A stretch of 64,000 nt of DNA from Gordonia pseudamarae (GTDB lineage Bacteria > Actinomycetota > Actinomycetes > Mycobacteriales > Mycobacteriaceae). Shown here one piece after another: positions 55,367 to 64,000 of the stretch. The notes below the pieces were generated by a model. It worked only from the letters and a program-made list of their open reading frames with translations. It was not told the DNA's origin and ran no database searches. The number at the start of each line of letters is the position of its first letter. Within the stretch, counting starts at the first letter, position 1. The stretch is taken from NCBI RefSeq assembly GCF_025273675.1, contig NZ_CP045809.1, positions 4,650,001-4,714,000 of the forward strand. Direction: 5' to 3'. Position numbers and translations under genes: made by a program.

Positions 55367-55795
55367 TCAGACGCGGGCGGTCACCGTGTGCGCGATATTG
55401 CCGCGGGTGGCCTTCGAATACGGGCAGAAGGCGTGCGCGCCGTCGGCGAGAGCCTGCGCCTGGGCCTCGTCCAGACCCGGCAGATAGGTTTCGATGTCGG
55501 CGGTGAGCCCGAACCCGCCCTCGCTGTCGTTTCCGATACCCACGGTCACCTTTACCGTCGTGCCTTCGGGCACCGTCACGCCCTGCTTGCCCGCGACGGC
55601 CCGCAGCGCACCGAGGTAGCACGCGGCGTAGCCGGCCGAGAACAGTTCCTCGGGGTTGCTTCCCTCACCGCTGCCACCCATCTCCGTGGGCGGGCGCAAC
55701 TCAAGATCGATCCGGCCGGTCTCCGAGACCACCTCGCCGTCACGGCCTCCACCGGCCGCTGTTGATGAGACGTGGTACACGGCGTCGACTGACAT
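55367..55795 (-). CDS. ohr: Organic hydroperoxide resistance protein (Ohr/OsmC family)
   Basis: A 142-residue thiol peroxidase. The first catalytic Cys lies in FSAGYAACYLGAL, the second in HAFCPYSKATRGNI; EMGGSGEGSNPEELF, typical of Ohr, precedes the first. Ohr proteins reduce organic hydroperoxides, usually with lipoylated proteins as electron donors. No OhrR-type regulator is adjacent. Confidence 0.95.
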   Translation of the reverse strand: MSVDAVYHVSSTAAGGGRDGEVVSETGRIDLELRPPTEMGGSGEGSNPEELFSAGYAACYLGALRAVAGKQGVTVPEGTTVKVTVGIGNDSEGGFGLTADIETYLPGLDEAQAQALADGAHAFCPYSKATRGNIAHTVTARV

Positions 55796-55886
55796 TTGTT
55801 TCCTCCTGGGTGACGTCTTTCACTGACGGCCCCATTGTGCCCTTGCCGCCGCTGCCGCGGTCGCGATCAGTGGCACGTCATCCGTG

Positions 55887-56567
55887 TCATCCCCGGCCGA
55901 ACATCGAACCGGACCGCACCTTGTTGGGCGCCGGCAACCAGTTGTTGACCTCTTTGCGCAGCGTGCACAGTGCGGACAAGGCCAGGAAGACCAACTGTGC
56001 CCAACCGGCCACCACTACCGCCACGGACAGCGTGTCATAGGCGAAGAGCAGGTCCACGCCGATCGGAATGCACATCATGTTCACCACAACAACCGCGAGG
56101 TACACATTGCGTACCCCGCGGCTGTTGTGTTTGGCGGCGTTCACCAGCAGCAGATATTCGACGGCCAGGAACACGATGATCAGGATCAGCATCACCGGCG
56201 GGAACGTCGATGCGATACCCGAGACCTCATCCTCGGGCGCCGCGTTACCCGGATCGTCGCGGAGCCCGTCGAGCAGACGCGCATGCAGCAGATCCTGAAT
56301 GGTGCCCAGGTTCAGGAAGCCGTAGACCACGCAGATCGCCCCGGCCACGGCCGCCGCCCAGAATGCGGCGACGGCGTGCTTGGCCAGAGGTACCGGGACG
56401 TTGCCGGGATCACCGCGGCGGACCGGATACAAACTCGCCCGATCCCGGTCCTGCGACGATCGCTTGGCCAGCTCGGCCAGATCCTCGGCGTCCAGCTCGG
56501 CCTGGCTCGGCACATCCGGATCAGGAGATTCTCCGTCGCCGTGTGATCTCCCGTCGCCGTCCTTCAT
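55887..56567 (-). CDS. Four-helix membrane protein of unknown function
   Basis: A 226-residue protein. An acidic N-terminus of 60 residues (QAELDAEDLAELAKRSSQD) precedes four hydrophobic helices, for example VAAFWAAAVAGAICVVYGFL and FPPVMLILIIVFLAVEYLLL. The C-terminus is short and basic. No family recognised. The lipase gene ends 35 bp away from its start on the same strand and is transcribed toward it. Confidence 0.75.
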   Translation of the reverse strand: MKDGDGRSHGDGESPDPDVPSQAELDAEDLAELAKRSSQDRDRASLYPVRRGDPGNVPVPLAKHAVAAFWAAAVAGAICVVYGFLNLGTIQDLLHARLLDGLRDDPGNAAPEDEVSGIASTFPPVMLILIIVFLAVEYLLLVNAAKHNSRGVRNVYLAVVVVNMMCIPIGVDLLFAYDTLSVAVVVAGWAQLVFLALSALCTLRKEVNNWLPAPNKVRSGSMFGRG

Positions 56568-56601
56568 CGCCGGTTCTACCTCTCGTTCGGACGGCTGCGC
56601 G

Positions 56602-57879
56602 TCACCTTCTGAGGTGGTCGAGAACGAAGTTGGTACCCGGCAGCAGCGTCGTCAGCATCGGCACCACGTGATTGACGATCACCTTGGTCAGGATCGCCGG
56701 GGTGGCGTCGGTGTGGAACGTGACGTTCGCACCCAGAGCCTTCCAGTTCCGGTACAGATCCTTGACCTGACCATACGGGATGACATCATCGTGCAGACCG
56801 CCCTGCAGGTAGACGGGTGCGTTCGGCTTGAGCTGACCGATCCGGTTCTCCTCGAGCACCTTCACCGCGTCCGGGTACTTGTCGGCGATCTCGCCGAGCC
56901 GCCTACCGGAGATGGTCCAGCTGTTGGTGGGCTGGAAGGCATTGGTCAGGATGGTGTCGCCGATGCACTGAGTGGAGACCTGCTTGAGCCTGGCCTTGCC
57001 GCTCGCGTTCGCTTCCTTGTCCACCACCTCGCGCAGCGCCGGGTAGCGGGCCGTCATGCCGTTGATCGCGTAGCCGATGACACCGGAGATGGTGGTGCCG
57101 TCGACGGCGGCCAACACCTTGCGCAGGTCAGCGGGCGGAGCGCCGGCGTAGGTGGCCTTCACCTTCAGCTCCGGCGCGTACGTCTGGGCCAGTTCGGCGG
57201 CCGACGCCGCGGCGCCACCGCCCTGCGAGTAGCCGACGAAGCCGACCGGCGAGTTCTTCGGAGCCCCGCTGGCGTTGATCGCGGCGCGGGCGCCGTCGAG
57301 CATGGCGTGGCCGGTCTCGGAACGGTTCACGTAGGTGTGGATGCCGGGGGTGCCCATACCGATGTAGTCGGTCACGAACACCCGGACGCCGTTGAGCAGG
57401 AAGATATACATCTCGGGAGCGGTGTAGTTGACACCGATCGACGGTTTGGTGATATCGATGGACGCCGGGAACGACATCATCTTGGACGGCGCGCACTGGT
57501 CGCCCTGGCCGATGGTTCCGGGGCCGACGACGACGGTGGGCCGCGGTCCCTTGCCGGTCCAGGGCGCGGTGGGTTCGATGACGGTACCGGTTACTCCGAC
57601 CGACTTGTTGTGGGCATCGCGCGAGGTGTACATCACCTTCTTGGCGGTGCCCGGCCACTGGTTCTTGACACCCGGGATCTGCAGCAGCAGCGGAATCGAC
57701 TGCGTCTTGAGTATCGCGCCGGGCTTGTCGGCGATCGTGGCCGGTGGTGTGTAAAAGTCTGCGGCCGACGCGTCCGGAGCCGCCACCGAAGCGACGGTTG
57801 CGGTCATCGCACCTGCCAACAGAACCGCGGCCATCCGGAGCCCACGGCGGCGCGCTTTCCCTCCCCTGAGAATTTCCAT
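56602..57879 (-). CDS. Secreted lipase of the LIP family
   Basis: A 425-residue alpha/beta-hydrolase with a signal peptide of about 40 residues (basic start, MAAVLLAGAMTATVASVAAP core, cleavage near ASA). The nucleophile elbow GYSQGGGAAASA matches the secretory lipase (LIP) family known from fungi and actinobacteria. The late segment YLQGGLHDDVIPYGQ carries the acid residue and TFHTDATPAI the probable His region. It hydrolyses acylglycerols or other esters outside the cell. Confidence 0.93.
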   Translation of the reverse strand: MEILRGGKARRRGLRMAAVLLAGAMTATVASVAAPDASAADFYTPPATIADKPGAILKTQSIPLLLQIPGVKNQWPGTAKKVMYTSRDAHNKSVGVTGTVIEPTAPWTGKGPRPTVVVGPGTIGQGDQCAPSKMMSFPASIDITKPSIGVNYTAPEMYIFLLNGVRVFVTDYIGMGTPGIHTYVNRSETGHAMLDGARAAINASGAPKNSPVGFVGYSQGGGAAASAAELAQTYAPELKVKATYAGAPPADLRKVLAAVDGTTISGVIGYAINGMTARYPALREVVDKEANASGKARLKQVSTQCIGDTILTNAFQPTNSWTISGRRLGEIADKYPDAVKVLEENRIGQLKPNAPVYLQGGLHDDVIPYGQVKDLYRNWKALGANVTFHTDATPAILTKVIVNHVVPMLTTLLPGTNFVLDHLRR

Positions 57880-58059
57880 GGAACGGTAGGCTACCTCACA
57901 GTAACTTGAGGACGTGTCCCGAGCCTCCGAATCGTGCGAACGGGGTGCCCATCACCACCGGTATGGCGCCGTCGTCCCGGACATCGGACGCCACATGGAT
58001 CTCTTGCCGGTTCGGCTCGGTCGACCGAGTTCTGTCGTCGGCCGGCCCCGAAAAGCGAA

Positions 58060-58091
58060 GAAGGGCCGGGGCGCGCTGCCCCAGGCCCTTC
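58060..58091 (-). terminator. Terminator after asd
   Basis: GAAGGGCC (58060-58067) pairs with GGCCCTTC (58084-58091), with an inner GGGG/CCCC stem. On the minus strand it is followed by TTCGCTTTT. Confidence 0.7.
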
Positions 58092-58109
58092 TCACGTAAT
58101 CACCGAGAC

Positions 58110-59141
<1,032 letters not shown>

Positions 59142-59675
59142 CTACCTTCCCGTTCCGGCGTAGACGACGGCCTCTTCGTCGCCGCCGAGATCGAATGCCT
59201 CGTGCAGGGCGCGCACCGCGTCGTCGAGTTCGGTGTCGCGGCACAGCACCGAGATACGGATCTCCGAGGTCGAGATCAGTTCGATGTTGATGCCGACCTT
59301 GCTCAGCGCCTCGCAGAACAAGGCCGTCACGCCCGGGTGCGACTTCATGCCGGCCCCGACCAGCGACACCTTGCCGATGTGGTCGTCGTAGAGCAGGTCA
59401 GTGAAGCCGATCTCGTCCTTGAGCCCGGTGAGCTTCTCCACACCGAGCGGGCCGAGCTCACGTGGCAGGGTGAAGGTGATATCGGTCTTACCGGTCTCCA
59501 CCTTGGAGATATTCTGCAGCACCATGTCGATGTTGATCTCGGCATCGGCGACGGCACGGAACACCTTGGCCGCCGAACCCGGCTTGTCGTCGAGCCCGAC
59601 GACGGTGATCTTGGCCTCGCTGCGGTCGTGTGCGACGCCGGTGAGAATGGCTTCTTCCACGGGAATGTCCTCCAT
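59142..59675 (-). CDS. Internal start of ask: regulatory beta subunit
   Basis: In actinobacterial aspartokinases a second product starts inside the gene and provides the ACT-domain beta subunit of an alpha2-beta2 enzyme. Here ATG 59675 ([17 protein letters not shown]) matches the known position of that start (codon 245). The expected product has 177 residues. The ribosome-binding site is weak (CCGGATCA upstream), so this is inferred from the family. Confidence 0.6.
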   Translation of the reverse strand: MEDIPVEEAILTGVAHDRSEAKITVVGLDDKPGSAAKVFRAVADAEINIDMVLQNISKVETGKTDITFTLPRELGPLGVEKLTGLKDEIGFTDLLYDDHIGKVSLVGAGMKSHPGVTALFCEALSKVGINIELISTSEIRISVLCRDTELDDAVRALHEAFDLGGDEEAVVYAGTGR

Positions 59676-60407
59676 TGATCCGGTCACGATGGTGCCGGGC
59701 TTGGTCGAGTACGACGAGCGCACGTGAACGGGAACGTTGTAGCGGCGCGCGTACTCGACGCACCGCAGCATCAGCACCTTGGCGCCGCACGCGGCCATTT
59801 CGAGCATCTCCTCGAACGACACCTTTTCCAGCCGGCGGGCGTCGGGCACGATGCGCGGGTCGGCCGTGTACACACCGTCGACGTCGGTGTAGATCTCGCA
59901 CACGTCGGCCCGCAGCGCTGCGGCGAGCGCGACGGCGGTGGTGTCGGAACCACCGCGACCGAGCGTGGTGATGTCCTTGGTGTCCTGCGAGACGCCCTGG
60001 AAGCCGGCGACCAGCACGATCTTGCCCTCGTCGAGTGCGCTGCGGACACGGCCCGGGGTCACGTCGATGATCTTGGCCTTGCCGTGGCTGCTGGTGGTGA
60101 TGACACCGGCCTGCGAGCCGGTGAACGACTGGGCCTGGGCGCCGAGCGAGGCGATCGCCATCGCGACGAGTGCGTTGGAGATCCGCTCACCGGAGGTGAG
60201 CAGCATGTCCATCTCGCGGGCGGGCGGGGCCGGATTGACCTGCTGGGCGAGGTCGAGCAGTTCGTCGGTGGTGTCACCCATCGCCGACACCACCACGACG
60301 ACGTCGTTGCCCTGCTTCTTCGTCTCGACGATGCGCTCGGCGACACGACGGATTCGCTCGGCCGTCGCGACCGATGATCCTCCGTATTTCTGCACGACGA
60401 GTGCCAC
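59142..60407 (-). CDS. ask: Aspartate kinase (alpha subunit frame)
   Basis: A 421-residue aspartokinase. The kinase domain begins [16 protein letters not shown] and contains [20 protein letters not shown] and [15 protein letters not shown]. Two ACT domains follow in the last 160 residues ([33 protein letters not shown]). It phosphorylates aspartate and is feedback-inhibited by lysine/threonine in relatives. It starts at GTG 60407. The leader carries a 17-bp tandem repeat. It is the first gene of the ask-asd operon. Confidence 0.98.
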   Translation of the reverse strand: MALVVQKYGGSSVATAERIRRVAERIVETKKQGNDVVVVVSAMGDTTDELLDLAQQVNPAPPAREMDMLLTSGERISNALVAMAIASLGAQAQSFTGSQAGVITTSSHGKAKIIDVTPGRVRSALDEGKIVLVAGFQGVSQDTKDITTLGRGGSDTTAVALAAALRADVCEIYTDVDGVYTADPRIVPDARRLEKVSFEEMLEMAACGAKVLMLRCVEYARRYNVPVHVRSSYSTKPGTIVTGSMEDIPVEEAILTGVAHDRSEAKITVVGLDDKPGSAAKVFRAVADAEINIDMVLQNISKVETGKTDITFTLPRELGPLGVEKLTGLKDEIGFTDLLYDDHIGKVSLVGAGMKSHPGVTALFCEALSKVGINIELISTSEIRISVLCRDTELDDAVRALHEAFDLGGDEEAVVYAGTGR

Positions 60408-60420
60408 GTCGGTTCCCTTC

Positions 60421-60471
60421 TGTGATTCGGGTCATTCTGTGATTCGGGTCATTTTGGGGTTCGGGTGATTC
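60421..60471. repeat. 17-bp tandem repeat in the ask leader
   Basis: TGTGATTCGGGTCATTC occurs at 60421-60437, again with one change at 60438-60454, and in degenerate form at 60455-60471. It ends 13 bp upstream of the ask start codon, so it is probably transcribed or part of the promoter. Confidence 0.85.
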
Positions 60472-60706
60472 TGCCTGTTCCGGGTGCCCGGGTGCAGGTA
60501 GTCGGGGTCAACCTTACCGGCGATGCGCCCCGCGTCCCGGCCGGGGCGAACACACCGCCTCCGACGCCCGGTGCCGACCGGCCGGTAACCGGAGCGGGCT
60601 ACCCGCCGTCGCCGATGACCGTCGCAATGTATCGATGCGGTCTCGGTGGACGGCACGTGCGATGGGCGGACCCGTGCCGACACCGAGTCCGCCTACTATC
60701 GCCGCC

Positions 60707-62161
60707 ATGGCATCGCTTGCCGACGAATCCAGGCCCGCCCGGGGCGACACCGCCGACACCCCGCCGGTCGGTGATGCGGCCGTTCCGGGCGACCGGATCC
60801 ATGACGCGCCGAAGCCGGACACCCGGGCCCGCGCGGTCTCCGCGGCCCGGCCCCGCCTCGATGCCGCCGCGCACGTGCTGCGGCAGTGGGCGGCGCCGGT
60901 CGCCGTGTTCTTCGTGATCCGCGCGATCGGGGTGCTGGTACTCGCCGATATGGCGTACGCGAACGGCAAGTCCCTCGGTGACCGGCTCGCGGCGTGGGAC
61001 GGCGAGTGGATGCTGGCTATCGCGGAGCACGGATACGGGGGTGTCCCGCCCGGCCTCACCGACGCACGGGGCGTGCACACCGCCGACACCGCGTACGCGT
61101 TCTTCCCCGGATACCCGTACCTGGTGTCGTTGGTGGCGAGGCTTCCACTGGTCACCACCTACGGCGCGGCGATCACCGTCAACGTGGTGCTGTGCGTGTT
61201 CGCCGCGGCCGGGGTGGCCCGGCTCGGCGCGCTCTGCGCCGAGCGGATGTCCGCCGCGCCGCCGTGGTCGGGCGATCGGGTGCGAAGGGTGTTGCCGCGC
61301 TCCCTGACACTGCTGGTCCCGGCCGCGCCCGACGGCCGGCGCACCACCACCCGCGGTTCCGACAACCCTGCCTCCGACATACCCGGCTCCCCGAACCCGC
61401 GCACCGTCGGCCTCATCGCGGTCGCACTGTTCGCCGCCACCCCGATGTCGATCGTGCTGAACATGGCGTACACGGAGGCCCTGTTCTGCGCGCTGGCGGT
61501 GTGGGCGCTGATCGGCGTACTGGAAGGACGATGGCTGCTCGCCGGTGTGTGCGCCCTGTTCGCGGGTGCCACGAGGCCGACGGGGATCGTGGTGATCGGG
61601 GTCGTCGTTCTCGCCGGTCTGTCGGCACTGCGACGGCGACCGGGCCGCCGCCCTGCCGACGCGCGCACGCGGATCCGGGCGGCGATCGCGCTCAGTTCCA
61701 TCGGCTATTTCGGCTACCTGTGTGCGGTATGGGCGCACACAGGTAACCCGCTGGGCTGGTTCACCATCCAGACCGAGGGCTGGGACACCCGGTTCGACTT
61801 CGGTGTGGCCGCGGTCCGGTTCGTCAACGACACCCTCGCCCATTCGGGGGAGGTCGCCCCCGTGGCCACCGCGTGGATCATGTTGTCGACGCCGCTGCTG
61901 ATCACGGTGGCGGTATGGGCGCGGCTGCCGTGGCCGGTTCTGCTGTACGCGGCGCTGGTGGTGGTGTCGATCGTGGCGTCGAGCGGATTGATGATGAGCC
62001 GGGCGCGGCTGCTGCTACCGGCGTTCGTGCTGCTGATCCCGTTCGCGGTGATCATGGCGCGGTGGCGTCCGGCCGCGATCGCGGCCACGCTGGTGCCGAT
62101 CGTCGCGGCCAGTTCGTGGTTCGGTGCCCACATGCTCACCGTATATCCACACGCGATGTGA
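60707..62161 (+). CDS. PIG-V-like mannosyltransferase (GT-C type membrane protein)
   Basis: A 484-residue integral membrane protein. A disordered N-terminus of about 60 residues precedes about nine hydrophobic helices. The first extracytoplasmic loop holds LAAWDGEWMLAIAEHGYG, the Asp-containing catalytic-loop pattern (WDGxWY-like) of PIG-V/GPI-mannosyltransferase-type GT-C enzymes; later segments include YAFFPGYPYLVSL and MAYTEALFCAL. It probably adds mannose from polyprenyl-phosphate-mannose to an envelope glycolipid or protein. A segment of about 40 residues near 210-250 is hydrophilic. I chose ATG 60707. Confidence 0.88.
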   Translation: MASLADESRPARGDTADTPPVGDAAVPGDRIHDAPKPDTRARAVSAARPRLDAAAHVLRQWAAPVAVFFVIRAIGVLVLADMAYANGKSLGDRLAAWDGEWMLAIAEHGYGGVPPGLTDARGVHTADTAYAFFPGYPYLVSLVARLPLVTTYGAAITVNVVLCVFAAAGVARLGALCAERMSAAPPWSGDRVRRVLPRSLTLLVPAAPDGRRTTTRGSDNPASDIPGSPNPRTVGLIAVALFAATPMSIVLNMAYTEALFCALAVWALIGVLEGRWLLAGVCALFAGATRPTGIVVIGVVVLAGLSALRRRPGRRPADARTRIRAAIALSSIGYFGYLCAVWAHTGNPLGWFTIQTEGWDTRFDFGVAAVRFVNDTLAHSGEVAPVATAWIMLSTPLLITVAVWARLPWPVLLYAALVVVSIVASSGLMMSRARLLLPAFVLLIPFAVIMARWRPAAIAATLVPIVAASSWFGAHMLTVYPHAM

Positions 62162-62318
62162 ACCGGTCAGGCCGCTCGGCGCGGGCACACCAGCGCACCG
62201 AATCGCCAGGATGCCGGGGCGCCGCGCAGTGATCCGGGGCCGCAGTGCCGGACGCCGGCCGATGTCCTGCACCGGCGGCGATGGTCGTGATCTTTGTCGG
62301 AGTTGTGAGACATGTCCG

Positions 62319-62828
62319 TCAACCCATCCGATAGGTGTTCGTGGAGATGGTGAAGTGGTGGCCGCCGCCGGCGCAGTTGACGCCGTATCCGGGGTCGGTG
62401 GAACAGGTGATCCCGCGCACCTGCAGCAGTTTCCCGTAGGGCAACACGCGCTGGCGGGGTACCTCGACGGTGGTGTCGCTGTAGAAGGTGAACCGCGCGG
62501 GTGTCGCGGTGGTCATCGACACACCGTTCGGGTGGATCGAGGCGACCCCGCCGCCGGACACCCTGGGCGCCCCGGCCGGCACCGCGCCCTGACAGCCCGC
62601 CCAGGGTGCACCGCGGTCGAGGTGGATCGCGCATTTCCAGCTGCCCGACGGGGAGGTGAAGTAGTAGCTGCCGCCCACGCGGAAGTCTGCGGGGTCGACC
62701 TTCGGCCACTCGCCGGGGATTGCCGAGGCGGTGGGCACGGTGACCGCCAGCGGTGCGGCCGCGGCGACGATTCCGGCGACGAGGACCGCCGAACGACGGG
62801 CGAGGTGGGATGCGGTGATCTGTGTCAT
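62319..62828 (-). CDS. Secreted small protein of unknown function
   Basis: A 169-residue protein with a clear signal peptide (RRSAVLVAGIVAAAAPLAVT, cleavage near ASA at about residue 35). The mature part has four Cys (WKCAIHL, WAGCQG, ITCSTD, VNCAGGG) that could form two disulfides, and Gly/Thr-rich beta-like segments (VGGSYYFTSPSGSW). Similar small secreted proteins are common in Mycobacteriales; function is unknown. Confidence 0.85.
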   Translation of the reverse strand: MTQITASHLARRSAVLVAGIVAAAAPLAVTVPTASAIPGEWPKVDPADFRVGGSYYFTSPSGSWKCAIHLDRGAPWAGCQGAVPAGAPRVSGGGVASIHPNGVSMTTATPARFTFYSDTTVEVPRQRVLPYGKLLQVRGITCSTDPGYGVNCAGGGHHFTISTNTYRMG

Positions 62829-62964
62829 GACTCAACGATGACGCATGCCCATCGCCGCAGGCGATGGGCAGAACTCCCCTGCACGGCCTTTCCGGTGGGG
62901 AGAACTCCCCTGCGGCGGCGCGACCCCACGCACGATGAAGACGGGGGGTGGCCCGACCGGGTCG

Positions 62965-63633
62965 TCAGCCGGCGGCGAAACCCGCACACAACCAGGCGAT
63001 GCCGCGGTCGACCTGGGCGCGGGGGTCGGTGAGTTCTCGGCCACGGGCGCTGCCGGCCAGTCCGGCCAGATGGGTCGGTGGGTCGATCGCACGGCCTTCG
63101 ATGACGTCGACCAGACCACCCGGGGCATCCGATTCGGAGGCCAGTGCGACGCTGGGCAACGCGGCGAGGGCGACACCGTTGACAAAACTCCACACGGTCA
63201 GCGACATCTCGGTGGCCACCTCGACGTCGACGCCGAGGCCGTCCATGAAACCACCGACCAGCCAGTCCAGGCAGCGCAGCGAGTCGGCGCCGAATCCGTA
63301 GCGGGGTGAGCTGTATGCCTGCACCACCCACGGATGCCGCTGGTACAGGTCCCAGTCGATGTCGGTGGCCGCGGCCACCCGCTCGCGCCAGCCCAGCCGC
63401 GGATCGGTGGCGATCGGGTACGGAAAACGCCGCCCGACCTCGACGGTCATCTCCTCGATGAGGGCGTCCTTGTCGGCGACGTGCCGATACAGCGACATCG
63501 CGCCGACACCGAGTTCGTCGGCGATCCGACGCATCGAGAGCGCCCCCATCCCATCCCGGTCGGCAACCACGATCGCGGCGTCGACGATCGCGGGCAGGGT
63601 GAGTTTGGGGTACTCGGGGGCCACTGTGTGCAT
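62965..63633 (-). CDS. TetR-family regulator (TetR_C-type) beside an efflux pump
   Basis: A 222-residue protein. The HTH reads GMGALSMRRIADELGVGAMS, then LYRHVADKDALIEEM, as in tetracycline-repressor-like regulators. The C-terminal domain (WRERVAAATDIDWDLYQRHP; GFMDGLGVDVEVATEMSLTV) matches the TetR_C_1 type that controls drug efflux. It is divergent from an MFS efflux gene; palindromic operators lie between them. Confidence 0.92.
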   Translation of the reverse strand: MHTVAPEYPKLTLPAIVDAAIVVADRDGMGALSMRRIADELGVGAMSLYRHVADKDALIEEMTVEVGRRFPYPIATDPRLGWRERVAAATDIDWDLYQRHPWVVQAYSSPRYGFGADSLRCLDWLVGGFMDGLGVDVEVATEMSLTVWSFVNGVALAALPSVALASESDAPGGLVDVIEGRAIDPPTHLAGLAGSARGRELTDPRAQVDRGIAWLCAGFAAG

Positions 63634-63665
63634 ACCTCCGGGGAAGTTGTGGGAATAACCGGCTT

Positions 63666-63713
63666 GCGTACAGCGTACTCACCTACGTACCGTGACACGC
63701 GTACGCCGTACGC
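63666..63713. promoter_or_regulatory. Palindromic operators between tetR-type and MFS genes
   Basis: GCGTACGCCGTACGC (63699-63713) is a perfect 7-1-7 palindrome. A related GCGTACAGCGTAC lies at 63666-63678, and TACGTA between them. The position between divergent genes fits binding sites of the TetR-type regulator. Confidence 0.65.
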
Positions 63714-63750
63714 ACGGCATCCCGGACCATCGAGCAGAAGGCAGCCACCC

Positions 63751-64000
63751 ATGGCCATCGACCACCAGAGCAGTCACCAGCGCGCCGAGGCGGCACCCTC
63801 CGCCCCCCGCGCCGACCGCCGCACCTGGGTGGGCCTGGCCGTGCTCACCCTGCCGGTGATGCTCGTGTCGATGGACGTGTCCGTCCTCTACCTGGCCATC
63901 CCCGCGATCACCTCGGCGCTCGACCCGTCCGCGTCCGAACAGCTGTGGATCCTCGATATCTACGGCTTCCTGCTCGCCGGCCTGCTCATCACCATGGGCA
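63751..64000 (+). CDS. MFS drug-efflux transporter (DHA2/EmrB-QacA type), 3' part outside window
   Basis: Only the first 83 codons are present. After a hydrophilic start comes a first helix with VLTLPVMLVSMDVSVLYLAI, in which the D in the first helix and LAIPAI match 14-helix DHA2 pumps. SEQLWILDIYGFLLAGLLIT matches the second helix (W-x-x-x-x-Y pattern). It starts at ATG 63751 and is divergent from the TetR-type gene. Confidence 0.88.
   Translation, partial: MAIDHQSSHQRAEAAPSAPRADRRTWVGLAVLTLPVMLVSMDVSVLYLAIPAITSALDPSASEQLWILDIYGFLLAGLLITMG

Overview
The window is GC-rich actinobacterial DNA. Gene content and order point to the order Mycobacteriales, and most likely a Gordonia-type genome (inference; no species marker is present). 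The chromosomal backbone follows the Mycobacterium tuberculosis order in two blocks. The first runs from the tad/ssd pilus genes (Rv3657c-Rv3660c) through an Rv3662c homologue, acs (Rv3667), Rv3669, an EphE-like hydrolase, marP (Rv3671c), a NUDIX gene, a TlpA-like gene, nth, Rv3675, crp, a metallo-beta-lactamase gene, ridA, the ArsA-like pair (Rv3679/Rv3680), whiB4 and ponA2 to Rv3683. The second is the ask-asd operon (Rv3709c-Rv3708c).

Region 1 (1-about 8,575) is the right part of an integrated mobilizable element. It carries a J-domain membrane protein, a VirD2/MobA-type relaxase with MobC, a nested-palindrome oriT candidate, a 1.6-kb non-coding stretch with origin-like repeats, a possible HUH/Rep protein, an AlpA/Xis-like regulator and a large serine integrase. 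The integrase starts only about 20 bp from the element end, and that end lies inside a Flp-type prepilin gene. The prepilin therefore keeps its leader and cleavage site but loses its body. The rest of the tad operon (tadC, tadB, tadA, ssd) follows.

Region 2 (12.6-37.7 kb) is mostly core genome: carbon and redox metabolism, DNA repair, cAMP-dependent regulation (crp, with CRP-like sites before acs and between whiB4 and ponA2), cell-wall synthesis and transporters. A large gap beside ssd probably holds a 6S-like Ms1/MTS2823 RNA. Three intergenic gaps hold a family of structured repeats of about 137 bp. A GlxA-type regulator is a pseudogene with two lesions.

Region 3 (37.7-48.05 kb) is the most unusual part. 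It is a phage-derived island between a broken Baeyer-Villiger monooxygenase gene and a tRNA-Pro gene. It has no portal, terminase, tail or lysis genes. It holds a capsid maturation protease, a DUF7196-like protein, a ribosome-modulation-factor-like protein, and two related genes. In each of these the N-terminal scaffold/capsid part of an HK97-type major capsid protein is joined, through repeated linker motifs and a shared pre-toxin motif, to a different C-terminal toxin-like domain: one RNase-like with a small gene directly after it that could be immunity, one PD-(D/E)XK nuclease-like. Duplicated leaders, near-identical central segments and an IS3-family element flanked by a 166-bp repeat suggest cassette exchange. 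This is the best candidate for an undescribed system: capsid-borne polymorphic toxins.

Region 4 (48.1-64 kb) is housekeeping and accessory metabolism: a PLP-dependent decarboxylase-like enzyme, a sugar:cation symporter, a sulfurtransferase, an M20 peptidase, DUF2252, Ohr, a secreted LIP-type lipase, the aspartate-pathway operon ask-asd with an internal start for the small Ask subunit, a PIG-V-like mannosyltransferase, and a TetR regulator divergent from an efflux pump that runs off the window.
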